From: Gemmatimonadota bacterium
Lineage (GTDB): Bacteria; Gemmatimonadota; Gemmatimonadetes; Longimicrobiales; Gaopeijiaceae
NCBI GenBank assembly: GCA_028873815.1
Contig: JAPPNN010000021.1
Location: forward strand, 62,001-126,000
Direction: 5' to 3'
Length of the DNA: 64,000 nt
Positions 25,131 to 33,107 of the stretch are shown piece after piece. The position numbers and the translations under genes are program-made. Numbering within the stretch: the first letter of the stretch is position 1; each line of letters opens with the position of its first letter. The notes below the pieces were generated by a model, which saw nothing but the letters and a program-made list of their open reading frames with translations, did not search any database and was not told the DNA's origin.

Positions 25131-25706
25131 TCAGTTCGCCAGAGCGTCCTTCAGGTCGTCGATTCGCGCCGCAGTCACGTGCTTGAGGTCGTCGATCCTG
25201 CCGGCCGTCACGTCTCGGAAGTCCTCCACTCGGGCCGCCATGAATCCCTGCATGTCGTCGAAGCGCACACCGATCTGTCGCTCGACGCCTCTGATGTTCT
25301 CGCCAAGCCGTCGCTCGACGTCCTTCATATTCTCGCCGATCCGTCGCTCGACGTCCTTGATGTTCTCACCGATCGCCGCGTGCGCCTCGCGACTCTCGGC
25401 GCGCACCAGCGCGATCTCCTCCCGCACCTCCTTGAACCGCTGGTCCATGGAGCGTTGCGTGTCGTCGAACCGCTTATCCACAGCCTCGAAGCGCTTATCC
25501 ACAGCCTCGAAGCGCTTATCCACGGCCTCGAAGCGCTTGTCCACGGCGTCGAACCGCTTGTCCACGGCGTCGAACCGCTTGTCCACGGCGTCGAACCGCT
25601 GGTTAACGGCGTCGAATAGCTTGCCCATCCACAGGGCGATGGCCGTCAGGCCACCGAACAGCAGGACTATTTCCGTTGCAAATCCGATCCACTCGGTCGT
25701 AGGCAC
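25131..25706 (-). CDS. membrane-anchored coiled-coil repeat protein
   Basis: Protein of 191 residues. An N-terminal hydrophobic segment (about residues 8-27, ATEIVLLFGGLTAIALWMG) anchors it. Seven heptad repeats of the type RFDAVDK/RFEAVDK follow, then three 11-residue repeats of the type ENIKDVERRIG and a C-terminal helix with repeats of the type RIDDLK. A long parallel coiled coil is expected. The start is GTG, with GGAGGAGGGAG upstream. Similar DUF1640-like or phage-tail-type coiled coils exist, but I cannot assign a family. The heptads are encoded by a strict 21-base DNA repeat (see separate entry) that is unusual in carrying DnaA-box-like sequences. Confidence 0.72.
   Translation of the reverse strand: MPTTEWIGFATEIVLLFGGLTAIALWMGKLFDAVNQRFDAVDKRFDAVDKRFDAVDKRFEAVDKRFEAVDKRFEAVDKRFDDTQRSMDQRFKEVREEIALVRAESREAHAAIGENIKDVERRIGENMKDVERRLGENIRGVERQIGVRFDDMQGFMAARVEDFRDVTAGRIDDLKHVTAARIDDLKDALAN
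25474..25620. repeat. seven 21-base tandem repeats with DnaA-box-like core, inside the coiled-coil gene
   Basis: Seven units of exactly 21 bases: 25474-25494, 25495-25515, 25516-25536, 25537-25557, 25558-25578, 25579-25599 and a degenerate last unit. Units 1 and 2 start with TTATCCACA, identical to the E. coli DnaA-box consensus; unit 3 has TTATCCACG, and units 4-6 TTGTCCACG. All are in the same orientation and exactly two helical turns apart. On the coding strand the core encodes A-V-D-K. Confidence 0.85.
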
Positions 25707-25944
25707 CTCTGCTACTCCCTCCTCCCCTCGTCCACACCTGTGAGCCAGTTACCTCATCCGGGCAAGCCGAGCATGAAAGGTCGCACTCCGCACGATTGGC
25801 GCCCATGGTAGAATGGGACAATCGAATGTTGGAATCGCGCCGTATCGCTAAAATGGTTTCCGCAGGCGCAAACGCAAGGCCGCGGGCCCGGACGCCAGGC
25901 CGAGGTGCGGTTGCGGGGCACGTTCACTCACACCACTCCCGCCA

Positions 25945-27069
25945 ATGACCCTGGACCACATCCGCAACGAATTCCCGATCCTCGGGCGCCGCAACTACCT
26001 CAATTCCTGTTCCCTGGGAGCGCTGTCGACCCGCGCGGAGGGTCGGCTCGCAGACTTCGTCGCCAAGTGGCATGACTTCGGGGCCTCGGCATGGTACGAG
26101 CACTGGTGGGGCGCGCTCGGCGAGTTGCGCGACCGGGTGGAGGAGTTGTTCGGGGCGCCCTCCGGCACCATCGCGCTCATGCCGTCGACCTCGGCGTGCC
26201 TGGCGGCGGTTTCCTCAAGCCTCGACTGGTCGAAGCGCAACCGTATCGTCACGACCGAGCTGGACTTCCCCACCCTCCTGTACCAGTGGAAGGTCCGCCC
26301 GGACGCCGAGATGGTGGTGCTGGAGAGCCACGACGGGGTTCATATCGACCCGCAGCAGTACGCGGACGCGGTCGACGAACGCACGCTCGCGATCGCGACC
26401 AGCCACGTCTTCTTCACGACCGGCGCGGTCCAGGATCTGGCGGCCATCGCCGAGATCGCGCGGGGCGCGGGCGCGTACAGCCTGATCGACGGGTACCAGG
26501 GAGCGGGCCAGGTGCCGATCGACCTGCCCGCGACGGGAGTCGACTTTCATACCTCGGGGCCGCTCAAGTGGCTCTGCGGAGGGCCTGGCCTGGCCTACCT
26601 GTACGTCCGCGACGCCCTGATCCCCAAACTCGAACCCACCATTACCAGCTGGTTCGCCACCGAAGACCAGTTCCTCTTCAACCCCGGCGACTTCCGCTAC
26701 CATGGGGACGCGCGGCGCTTCGAGCTGGGGACTCCGGCGCTGGCTACGGTGCACACCGCGCTCGGCGGGCAGGAGATCGTCGACGAGGTCGGGATGGCGC
26801 GGATCCACGCGCAGAACGTGGGGCTTACCGAACGGCTGGTTGAACGCTGCACGGCGGCGGGGTTTTCGCTTCGCGTCAGCGACCGGCCGGAGCTGCGGTC
26901 GGCGATCGTTCTGGTGCGGCACGAGGAACCCGCGGCGGCCGTCGCGCACCTCGCCGAACGGGAGATCATCGTCGACAACCGGCCCGGGGTGGTGCGCGCG
27001 AGCCCGCACTTCTACAACACGCTGGACGAGGTGGACGAGTTCGTGGAGGCGCTGGGCGAGACGGTTTAG
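25945..27069 (+). CDS. aminotransferase class V-fold PLP-dependent enzyme
   Basis: Cytoplasmic protein of 374 residues with the class V aminotransferase/cysteine desulfurase-like fold: start NEFPILGRRNYLNSCSLGA, MPSTSACLAAVSSSL (cofactor phosphate loop), TTGAVQDLAAIAEIAR, LIDGYQGAGQVPID (Asp contacting the pyridine nitrogen, Gln) and the Schiff-base lysine in TSGPLKWLCGG. There is no desulfurase catalytic Cys loop, so it is more like kynureninase or isopenicillin-epimerase relatives. Substrate unknown. No signal peptide, unlike the related protein at 48356-49642. The gene is separate from the M14 gene downstream (111-base gap). Confidence 0.85.
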   Translation: MTLDHIRNEFPILGRRNYLNSCSLGALSTRAEGRLADFVAKWHDFGASAWYEHWWGALGELRDRVEELFGAPSGTIALMPSTSACLAAVSSSLDWSKRNRIVTTELDFPTLLYQWKVRPDAEMVVLESHDGVHIDPQQYADAVDERTLAIATSHVFFTTGAVQDLAAIAEIARGAGAYSLIDGYQGAGQVPIDLPATGVDFHTSGPLKWLCGGPGLAYLYVRDALIPKLEPTITSWFATEDQFLFNPGDFRYHGDARRFELGTPALATVHTALGGQEIVDEVGMARIHAQNVGLTERLVERCTAAGFSLRVSDRPELRSAIVLVRHEEPAAAVAHLAEREIIVDNRPGVVRASPHFYNTLDEVDEFVEALGETV

Positions 27070-27180
27070 CGGCCACCGCCGGGCGGGACGCACGCGGCCC
27101 GGCGCCGGGTCGCCACGTCGCGGGCGTCGTGCAATCATTAGTGTCCTCGTCCATCCGTTCACTGAACCGGAGATGCTCCC

Positions 27181-29823
27181 TTGCTATCCACGCTAGCGCT
27201 CGCCGCGGTAATCCAACTGCCCGCTCAGGTGCCCGAACTGGCGCCCGGGACCCGCTACGACCCGGCCATACCCACGCTCGAAGAGGTCGTGGGTCACGAC
27301 TTCCGGGAGGTCATCACACCGCCCGCCGATGTGATCCGGTACATCGAGGCGCTGGCCGCCGCCGCGCCGGAACGCACCCACCTCATCCGGTACGCGGAGA
27401 GCTGGGAGGGCCGCCCGCTCGTCGTCCTCGTCATCGGGTCCGCGGAGCGCATGGCCAGGCTGGACGACGTCAAGGCCGATCTCGCGCGTCTCGCCGACCC
27501 GCGGGTGCTGTCCGACGAAGAGGCGGAGGCACTGCTGGCCGAGCTTCCCGTCGTCACCGCGCTCATGCACTCGATCCACGGCAACGAGATCAGTTCGAGC
27601 GGCGCGGCCATGGCGGAGGCCTATCACCTGCTGGCGGCCACCGGGGACGCCGATGTCGATCTCATCCTGTCGGAGTCGCTGGTCCTCATCGATCCCCTTG
27701 AGAACCCGGACGGCCGGAATCGCTTCGTATACCAGAACCAGATCGCGCAGGCCAGGTGGCCGGACGAGGCCGCGGTGTCGGCGGAACACGACGAACCGTG
27801 GCCGGGCGGGCGGACCAATCACTACCTCTTCGACCTGAACCGGGACCTCTTCATCCAGAGCCAGCCCGAGACGCGGGGGAAGGTGGACGTGCTCCTGGAG
27901 TTCCGGCCGCAGATCGTCGCGGACCTGCACGAGATGGGCGGGGACGCGACCTACTTCTTTCCGCCCACGGCACCGCCCTCCAACCCGTGGTACGGGGAGC
28001 GGCAGATCGCGCTCATGGACTTGTTCGGGTCGGCGAACGCGGCGCGCTTCGACGAGCGCGGCTTCGCGTACTTCAACCGGGAAGTCTACGACCTCTTCTA
28101 CCCCGGCTACGTCGACATGTGGCCGATGGGGTACGGCGCGCTCGGCATGACCTACGAGCAGGCGAGCGCTCGCGCGCTGAGGCTGCGGCAGTCGGACGGG
28201 GACCTGCTCACCTACGGTGATGGCGTGCTGCACCATTTCACGGCGGCGATCGAGACGGCGCTGACCGCCGCCCGGAACCGCGAGAGGATCCTGCGCGACT
28301 ACCTCGCGTTTCGACGTGAGGGCGTGGCCGCGGGACAAAGCGGCCCGGCGGAGATCGTGCTCCACTCGGCGCACGATCCGGGTATGGCGGAGCGCCTCGC
28401 CATGATGTTGGTGGAAAACGGGATCGAGGTGTACCGCGCGTCGGGGCCTGTGACGGTCGGGGATCGCACGCTGTCCGCCGGCTCCAGCTTCATCGTGCCG
28501 CTGGACCAGCCCACGCACGGGTTCATCCACAATTTGCTCGACGCCAACGTGCCGATGGCAGAGGACTTCGTGCGGCGGCAGATCGAGCGCCGCGCGAACC
28601 GGCAGCCGGACGAAATCTACGACCTGACGGCGTGGAGCCAGCCGCTGCTCTGGGACGTGGAGGCGATCGAGACCGACGCGACCGGGGCGCGGGGCGACGC
28701 GGTGACCGCCGAGGACGCGGCCGCCCGCCCCGAAGTGCTAGGCGACGATGCCGGGGGCGAACCGGCGGACGCGTTGCCCGCAGCGATCGTCGGCTACCTG
28801 ATGCCGTGGGGGACCAACGCGGCTGCCGCTGTCGTCGAGGCGCTACGGGAGGGGATTCGCGTGCGTGCGGCGGGCGCCGAGTTCACCTTGGGCGGGCGCC
28901 GCTACGGAACCGGCACCGCGATCGTCCGCGTGGCCGAGAACGGGCCGGATCTGCGCACCCGCCTGGCACGGATCGCGGCGAGGCACCGTGCCGAAGTCGT
29001 ACCGATCGACGACGCCTACGTCCGCGAGGGCATGTCGCTGGGAAGCCGGCGGGTGCGGGGACTGCGCGAGCCCTGGGTGCTCCTCGTCTACGATGCTCCG
29101 GGGCAGAGCTACTCCGTGGGCTGGACGCGATACGTGCTCGAGCGGCGCTACGGACAGCGCACGACGACCGTGCGGGCATCGAGCCTGGGACGGGCGACGC
29201 TGGCCGACTACGACGTGGTTGTCTTTCCGAGCGGGAACTACAACAGCGCCGTGGGCGGGGGAATGGTGGATCGCCTCCAGGCATGGATGCGCGACGGCGG
29301 CACCGTGATCACGATGGCCGAATCCTCGCGCTGGGCCTCGCGGGCGGGGCTCCTGGCCACCGAGACGGAGCGCCGCGGCGGGCGGGCCGAGGGCGATGAT
29401 CCACCCGATCCCGGCACCCCCGACCAGCCCATCGAATACCTGGACGCGATTTCCCCCGACGACGAATCGCCCGAGGGGGTGCCGGGAGCGATTCTGCGCA
29501 CCGTGCTCGACACCGAGCACTGGCTCTCGGCGGGCACCGACGGCGAGATCGGAGTGCTTGTCGAGGGCTCACGCGTATTCCGCCCGATCACCCTCGACGA
29601 CGGCACCAACGTCGGCCGCTACGCCGACCTCGATAGTCTCGTTCTCGGGGGGATCGTGTGGGAGGAGTCGCGGCCTCAGCTGGCCAACAAGGCCTTCCTG
29701 ATTCATCAGCCCGTGGGACGCGGGCAGCTGGTGGCGTTTGCGGAGGACCCGAACTACCGGGCGTATGCCGAGGCGACGCAACTGCTGTTCATGAACGCGG
29801 TGTTGCTGGGGCCGGGGCGGTAG
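27181..29823 (+). CDS. M14 family zinc carboxypeptidase-like protein
   Basis: Protein of 880 residues with a short hydrophobic N terminus (MLSTLALAAVIQLPAQ) that can act as a signal. M14 motifs are intact: HGNE (residues 133-136, zinc ligands), PLENPDGRNRF (about 172-182) and ADLHEMGG (about 241-248). The C-terminal half (LLVYDAPGQSYSVGW, VVFPSGNYNS) is the amidotransferase-like domain also present in the protein at 7812-10589, so both belong to the same large secreted subgroup. The start is TTG 27181: GGAG lies eight bases upstream and an in-frame TGA lies just before. Ends at a hairpin terminator. Confidence 0.88.
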   Translation: MLSTLALAAVIQLPAQVPELAPGTRYDPAIPTLEEVVGHDFREVITPPADVIRYIEALAAAAPERTHLIRYAESWEGRPLVVLVIGSAERMARLDDVKADLARLADPRVLSDEEAEALLAELPVVTALMHSIHGNEISSSGAAMAEAYHLLAATGDADVDLILSESLVLIDPLENPDGRNRFVYQNQIAQARWPDEAAVSAEHDEPWPGGRTNHYLFDLNRDLFIQSQPETRGKVDVLLEFRPQIVADLHEMGGDATYFFPPTAPPSNPWYGERQIALMDLFGSANAARFDERGFAYFNREVYDLFYPGYVDMWPMGYGALGMTYEQASARALRLRQSDGDLLTYGDGVLHHFTAAIETALTAARNRERILRDYLAFRREGVAAGQSGPAEIVLHSAHDPGMAERLAMMLVENGIEVYRASGPVTVGDRTLSAGSSFIVPLDQPTHGFIHNLLDANVPMAEDFVRRQIERRANRQPDEIYDLTAWSQPLLWDVEAIETDATGARGDAVTAEDAAARPEVLGDDAGGEPADALPAAIVGYLMPWGTNAAAAVVEALREGIRVRAAGAEFTLGGRRYGTGTAIVRVAENGPDLRTRLARIAARHRAEVVPIDDAYVREGMSLGSRRVRGLREPWVLLVYDAPGQSYSVGWTRYVLERRYGQRTTTVRASSLGRATLADYDVVVFPSGNYNSAVGGGMVDRLQAWMRDGGTVITMAESSRWASRAGLLATETERRGGRAEGDDPPDPGTPDQPIEYLDAISPDDESPEGVPGAILRTVLDTEHWLSAGTDGEIGVLVEGSRVFRPITLDDGTNVGRYADLDSLVLGGIVWEESRPQLANKAFLIHQPVGRGQLVAFAEDPNYRAYAEATQLLFMNAVLLGPGR

Positions 29824-29826
29824 GGG

Positions 29827-29865
29827 GATTGAGTCGGGAACGCCAGCGGGCGTCCCGACTCAATC
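29827..29865. terminator. bidirectional hairpin between convergent genes
   Basis: Arms GATTGAGTCGGGA (29827-29839) and TCCCGACTCAATC (29853-29865) pair perfectly over 13 bases and extend inward with ACGCC/GGCGT. It begins three bases after the M14 stop, and its right arm contains the stop codon of the convergent propeller gene. There is no long T run, but position and stem strength fit a shared terminator. Confidence 0.7.
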
Positions 29866-30948
29866 CGCTACCCGTAGCCTGTACTTCGCGATCCTCCACG
29901 GCGGGATATCCGGGTTCTGGAGGACGTACAGATAGCGTCCACCGCCGAGGACCTTGACGCCGGCCGGCAGTGGCACGTCCTCGTAGAGCTTGGTGCCGGC
30001 GTGGCGATCGTAGACTTCGAGTCGGGTGTGGAGAACCCTGAAGGGAAAGAACGGCTTCGTTTCGTCAAGCTGACCCACGGTGAAGATCAGGTAGTCTCCA
30101 GAAACCACATCAATGCGGGGGACCAAGTCGAACGTGCCTAGCACATCGCTGGCATCCTGACCTCCGGGAGACGTGGTAGCGTACGCGCCAGGTTCAATCT
30201 CTGGAACTCTGCGGAACGAGGGTGATGGTGCGCCAATGGTACCCACCGAGTCACCCGCTCCGTTCAGAATCGTCGCAGGATAAAGCAGCTGAGCCATGGC
30301 GAAGATCGAGTCACCGGCGACCGCGCCTACCACATCCCCGAATCCCTGCCAATAGGGCTTGCCAAAGATCGGCGTGGTCCAACTCGTCCACGCTACACTC
30401 CCGTCGACCAGCCGGTGAAAGTAGCCGCTCTGCACCGCCACGTCGTGAATCGACCTCGCCATTCCGATTCCGTAGAACACGATGTCCGGTCCAAATGGAA
30501 ACACCTTGAAGACCCAATTATCGCCGATTCCCACCAGAGTATCCGGACTCAGGTCGCTGTTCAGATAGGTCAGCCACCGGTTGCGTGGACTCGATACAAC
30601 GATCCGCCCGGAAGCTGTCTCCGCGACGGCGCCGACTTGTCGCAGTTCCCAGGGGCCGTCTCCGAACCGTCCGAACGCGCCTTCCAAGGACCCGTCATCC
30701 GCGTAGGTCCGCACTCGCGGCAAGATTCGGTCGCCGATGATGAAACCACCATCGTGTCGCTCGACGAGCACGCCGACCTCGGCAATCGAATCGGCCGGAT
30801 CTTCACCGAGTTCGATGACTTCCACGAGTTCGAAGACACTGGAGAAGGGCGGGGACGCGACGACCGTTGCCGGCTGATCGCAGGAAACGAGCGAAAGGCT
30901 CGCGCTAGCGACCAGAGCCAGTGGCCAGACCGCAGATCGGGACTGCAT
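29860..30948 (-). CDS. 6-bladed beta-propeller lipoprotein
   Basis: Exported lipoprotein of 362 residues starting MQSRSAVWPLALVASASLSLVSC. The pattern GGFIIGDRILPRVRTYADDGSLEGAFGRFGDGPWELRQVG is a 6-bladed propeller blade boundary of the family. The frame is open 48 codons further upstream, but only ATG 30948 gives a lipoprotein signal. It is the last gene of a minus-strand group: AraC-type regulator, thioredoxin-like protein, six-Cys miniprotein, then this (113-base gap from the miniprotein). In Bacteroidota, propellers of this kind are often encoded beside small secreted peptides. Ligand unknown. GC appears a little lower than in the flanking genes. Confidence 0.8.
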   Translation of the reverse strand: MQSRSAVWPLALVASASLSLVSCDQPATVVASPPFSSVFELVEVIELGEDPADSIAEVGVLVERHDGGFIIGDRILPRVRTYADDGSLEGAFGRFGDGPWELRQVGAVAETASGRIVVSSPRNRWLTYLNSDLSPDTLVGIGDNWVFKVFPFGPDIVFYGIGMARSIHDVAVQSGYFHRLVDGSVAWTSWTTPIFGKPYWQGFGDVVGAVAGDSIFAMAQLLYPATILNGAGDSVGTIGAPSPSFRRVPEIEPGAYATTSPGGQDASDVLGTFDLVPRIDVVSGDYLIFTVGQLDETKPFFPFRVLHTRLEVYDRHAGTKLYEDVPLPAGVKVLGGGRYLYVLQNPDIPPWRIAKYRLRVAD

Positions 30949-31061
30949 CACATGCTGGCTCCACCCAGAAGTCACGACAAGCCTTCTAGAACATCGGTTG
31001 TTCGAGAATCCCGGCAAGGCAATGCGTAAAGCGGCGCGCGGTGTGCGCCAACTCGACAAGC

Positions 31062-31289
31062 CTAGTTGCTGATCTCGTCCAAGCAACACCACTGATCACG
31101 AGAGTCACAGTCACTCGTCATGCAGGCATGGTGCCCGACGTTCCCTGGCGTATCTTCATGGCACTCCGGCGTGTCCTCACACCACGGCCACTGCGCCGAC
31201 GCCCCCTGCACCGTGCCGTACCCCACCGTGATCGCGACCACGAGCGCAGTCACACCCACAGCCTGGAAGAACTTGATGAACCGTTCCAT
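31062..31289 (-). CDS. secreted six-cysteine miniprotein
   Basis: Protein of 75 residues: a Sec signal of about 32 residues (hydrophobic core VTALVVAITVGYG, cleavage near GASA|Q) and a mature part of about 43 residues. The mature part is acidic and has six cysteines (WPWC, PEC, HAC, SDC and adjacent WCC), enough for three disulfides or a metal site. The ATG follows an AGGGG ribosome site by seven bases; longer in-frame starts would overlap the thioredoxin-like gene. No family recognised by eye. It lies 19 bases downstream of a membrane-anchored protein with a CxxC motif, which could form or reduce its disulfides. Confidence 0.7.
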   Translation of the reverse strand: MERFIKFFQAVGVTALVVAITVGYGTVQGASAQWPWCEDTPECHEDTPGNVGHHACMTSDCDSRDQWCCLDEISN

Positions 31290-31308
31290 TGTCGATCCCC
31301 TTTCGGAT

Positions 31309-31920
31309 CTAAGGTTGATTGCGGACGAGATGACTGGCGAGCACCCCGCGCAGGGCACCCACCTGGGCGTCGAAGCTCCAGCCGCACTCCGAGCCCCCGC
31401 TTCTGGCGTCGGCAAGCAGGATGATGCCATTGCCGTCTACCAGCAGTTTCGTATTGGAAAGCAGCGGGCCGACGGCCGCTACCAGTTCCTCCTTCGACAT
31501 CGCGACGATGTCCGTGTCGCGCAGCGCACGCCGGGCCATGGCCGGAACCTCTCCACTTCCGGCAATGATCAAACGCCGATGCAGACCGCGGTCGGCACCG
31601 AGTGCGTTCCAGGACCCAAAACCCTCGTTCAGACACTGCCTACAGAGATCGGGATCTACGATCCACAGGAGGTGCGCTTTGGCAATCCGCTGCGTTTCGG
31701 ATGCCAGCGATGGCGATAGACCGAGGAGTGTCAGTGGGACTCGACTGCCGACCAGGCGGTCGTGGACAGCGGTCCGAGAAGCCATCGCACTCTGGCCGGC
31801 CAGACTGGCGCGCAACTCGCTGTTGATGCCGGTGGCGCGTACAACGAAGACCGACGCCGCAAGGAGAAGCGATGCGGTCCCGATGGTCGCGACCCTGCGG
31901 TTTCCCAGATTCCCGATCAT
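31309..31920 (-). CDS. membrane-anchored thioredoxin-like protein with CxxC motif
   Basis: Protein of 203 residues. The N terminus has one membrane segment (VATIGTASLLLAASVFVV, about residues 10-27). In the extracytoplasmic part a strand HLLWIVDPD is followed by CRQC at a helix start, then a second strand RRLIIAGSG, and later KLLVDGNGIILLADAR, which fits a thioredoxin-like fold with a redox CxxC. One more Cys (SECGW) lies near the end. ATG 31920 has AGGG upstream; the frame stays open far upstream but that part is antisense to nothing meaningful and overlaps the AraC gene. Together with the miniprotein it suggests a thiol-disulfide function; it is not a classic DsbA (no CPxC with cis-Pro that I can place). 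Confidence 0.65.
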   Translation of the reverse strand: MIGNLGNRRVATIGTASLLLAASVFVVRATGINSELRASLAGQSAMASRTAVHDRLVGSRVPLTLLGLSPSLASETQRIAKAHLLWIVDPDLCRQCLNEGFGSWNALGADRGLHRRLIIAGSGEVPAMARRALRDTDIVAMSKEELVAAVGPLLSNTKLLVDGNGIILLADARSGGSECGWSFDAQVGALRGVLASHLVRNQP

Positions 31921-32039
31921 GCTCGCCCTTTCGGTTGGTGGTGTCCCTGTCTCTGCGCCTTGGAGCAGCCGCCATGATCGCAAGCCGGCGCCTGGCGACG
32001 GGAACGATAGTAACTCGCTAGCCATTCTCCTATGTCGTT

Positions 32040-32615
32040 TCATGGTCCAGCGTTGTCGTCTCCCATGTTTTCTTTCCCAACGGGCATGCCACGCAGCTTC
32101 GGAGTGGTGAGAAAAACAGCCCTCACCGCCTCCCGGGCCCAAAACGAGACGGGCACCGCCGGAAGCTGGGCAGGTGTCTTGCCCACGAGCGTCACCGTGA
32201 ACCGATGCCATCCCGCCCGGTCGCTGAAGCCCAGACGCCACGCGATTGCGGTGATTCCAACCCCGGCGTTCCGAAGGGCCACCCCGTGGCTGAGCCGGAT
32301 CCACCGCAGCGCGACGGACATCGAAAAACCTTGTCTCAGCGCCGTATCGGACAGGTACTCGGGGCGGCAATCGAGGATCTCCGCCACACCTGCGACGGTT
32401 CGGACATACGCTCCCTTGGTGGTTGCCCCACCACCGGGGAGTCCCTGTATGCTGACATCTCTGTGGTTCTTCCGGTCCGGAGAGAAAAGACCCGGGATGC
32501 CCTCGACGTCCTGGAGCGCCGCAACTCGCAGGGCGGCACGCAACATCGGCGGTCCTGGGCACGCGTTGAGGTAGAGTTTGATTTCGGTTGTGTAGTCCTG
32601 TTCTGGATGGTCCAT
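32040..32615 (-). CDS. AraC-family helix-turn-helix regulator
   Basis: Protein of 191 residues. The C-terminal two thirds contain the AraC-type double helix-turn-helix: VAGVAEILDCRPEYLSDTALRQGFSMSVALRWIRL, then NAGVGITAIAWRLGFSDRAGWHRFTVTLVGKTPAQ (the FSD-x-x-x-F-x-R core is present, with HRF replacing the common F-R-F/RAF). The N-terminal part is short, so no ligand-binding cupin domain is present. It is the first gene of the minus-strand group with the thioredoxin-like and Cys-rich genes (gap 119 bases) and is a candidate regulator of them. No good ribosome site precedes the ATG. Confidence 0.78.
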   Translation of the reverse strand: MDHPEQDYTTEIKLYLNACPGPPMLRAALRVAALQDVEGIPGLFSPDRKNHRDVSIQGLPGGGATTKGAYVRTVAGVAEILDCRPEYLSDTALRQGFSMSVALRWIRLSHGVALRNAGVGITAIAWRLGFSDRAGWHRFTVTLVGKTPAQLPAVPVSFWAREAVRAVFLTTPKLRGMPVGKENMGDDNAGP

Positions 32616-33107
32616 GGCCTCGCTGCAGTTGGGGTTCAGGAGCTCCGCCGACTTCGGGCGCTGGCGCGCTTCCGACTCGCCGCACCACTCCCCTTAACGC
32701 TGTGGCAGCCCGGGAGAAACTGTCATTTCGCGACAGGCGCCCCTCTGCGCCACCATGGGGCTTTCGCTGGGCCGAGGGGGCTAGGGTGGACCTGCAAGGC
32801 CTCCGAGGTCTTCCGTCTGGGCCGGGAGCCACCTCCCCCGCAGTGGCACACACTCTATCTACTCACCAGTTCTTAGGTCGCCAATGTGCAATCACCTCGG
32901 CAAAGCAGCATCTGGTGGGCACGCCGAGCTAGGCCGGCATGGACGGGGCTACTGGCGCGCGCCCCCGACTCAATCCGTCACCCGCAGCCAGTTCTCAGCC
33001 CGCGAACGTGCAATTGCCCCGGAAAGCGGGCTTGAGTGCAGACTTAGTCTAGTCCAGTTGACTAAACTAAGCTGTGTCCGAGCTTCCCCCGGGCCCCCAT
33101 CCGCACC
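32616..33107. other. 492-base non-coding region with palindrome and gene-end remnant
   Basis: No convincing gene on either strand. It contains a 12-base-arm palindrome (33043-33071, separate entry). At 32967-32990 a short sequence matches the end of the propeller gene at 29855: 14 identical bases (CCCGACTCAATCCG) followed by a stretch that on the minus strand reads LRVTD then stop, compared with LRVAD then stop there. This looks like the decayed tail of a lost paralogue. Upstream promoter elements for the AraC gene should also lie here but none is clear. Confidence 0.5.
33043..33071. promoter_or_regulatory. 12-base-arm inverted repeat downstream of the choice-of-anchor B operon
   Basis: Arms CTTAGTCTAGTC (33043-33054) and GACTAAACTAAG (33060-33071) pair at 11 of 12 positions around CAGTT. 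It lies 36 bases beyond the stop of the last gene of the minus-strand operon. AT-rich composition and the lack of a following T run make it either a weak terminator or a protein-binding site. Confidence 0.5.

Noticed and set aside
25474-25620. CRISPR array
   Set aside because: Units are contiguous 21-base repeats with no spacers and stay in frame within a coiled-coil gene.
25829-25854. Promoter TTGGAA / TAAAAT before the class V aminotransferase gene
   Set aside because: Spacer is only 14 bases, too short for a confident call.
31309-32853. Longer form of the thioredoxin-like protein starting at 32853
   Set aside because: The extra 311 codons overlap the AraC gene in another frame and are Arg/Pro-rich shadow sequence; ATG 31920 gives a membrane-anchored protein with its own ribosome site.
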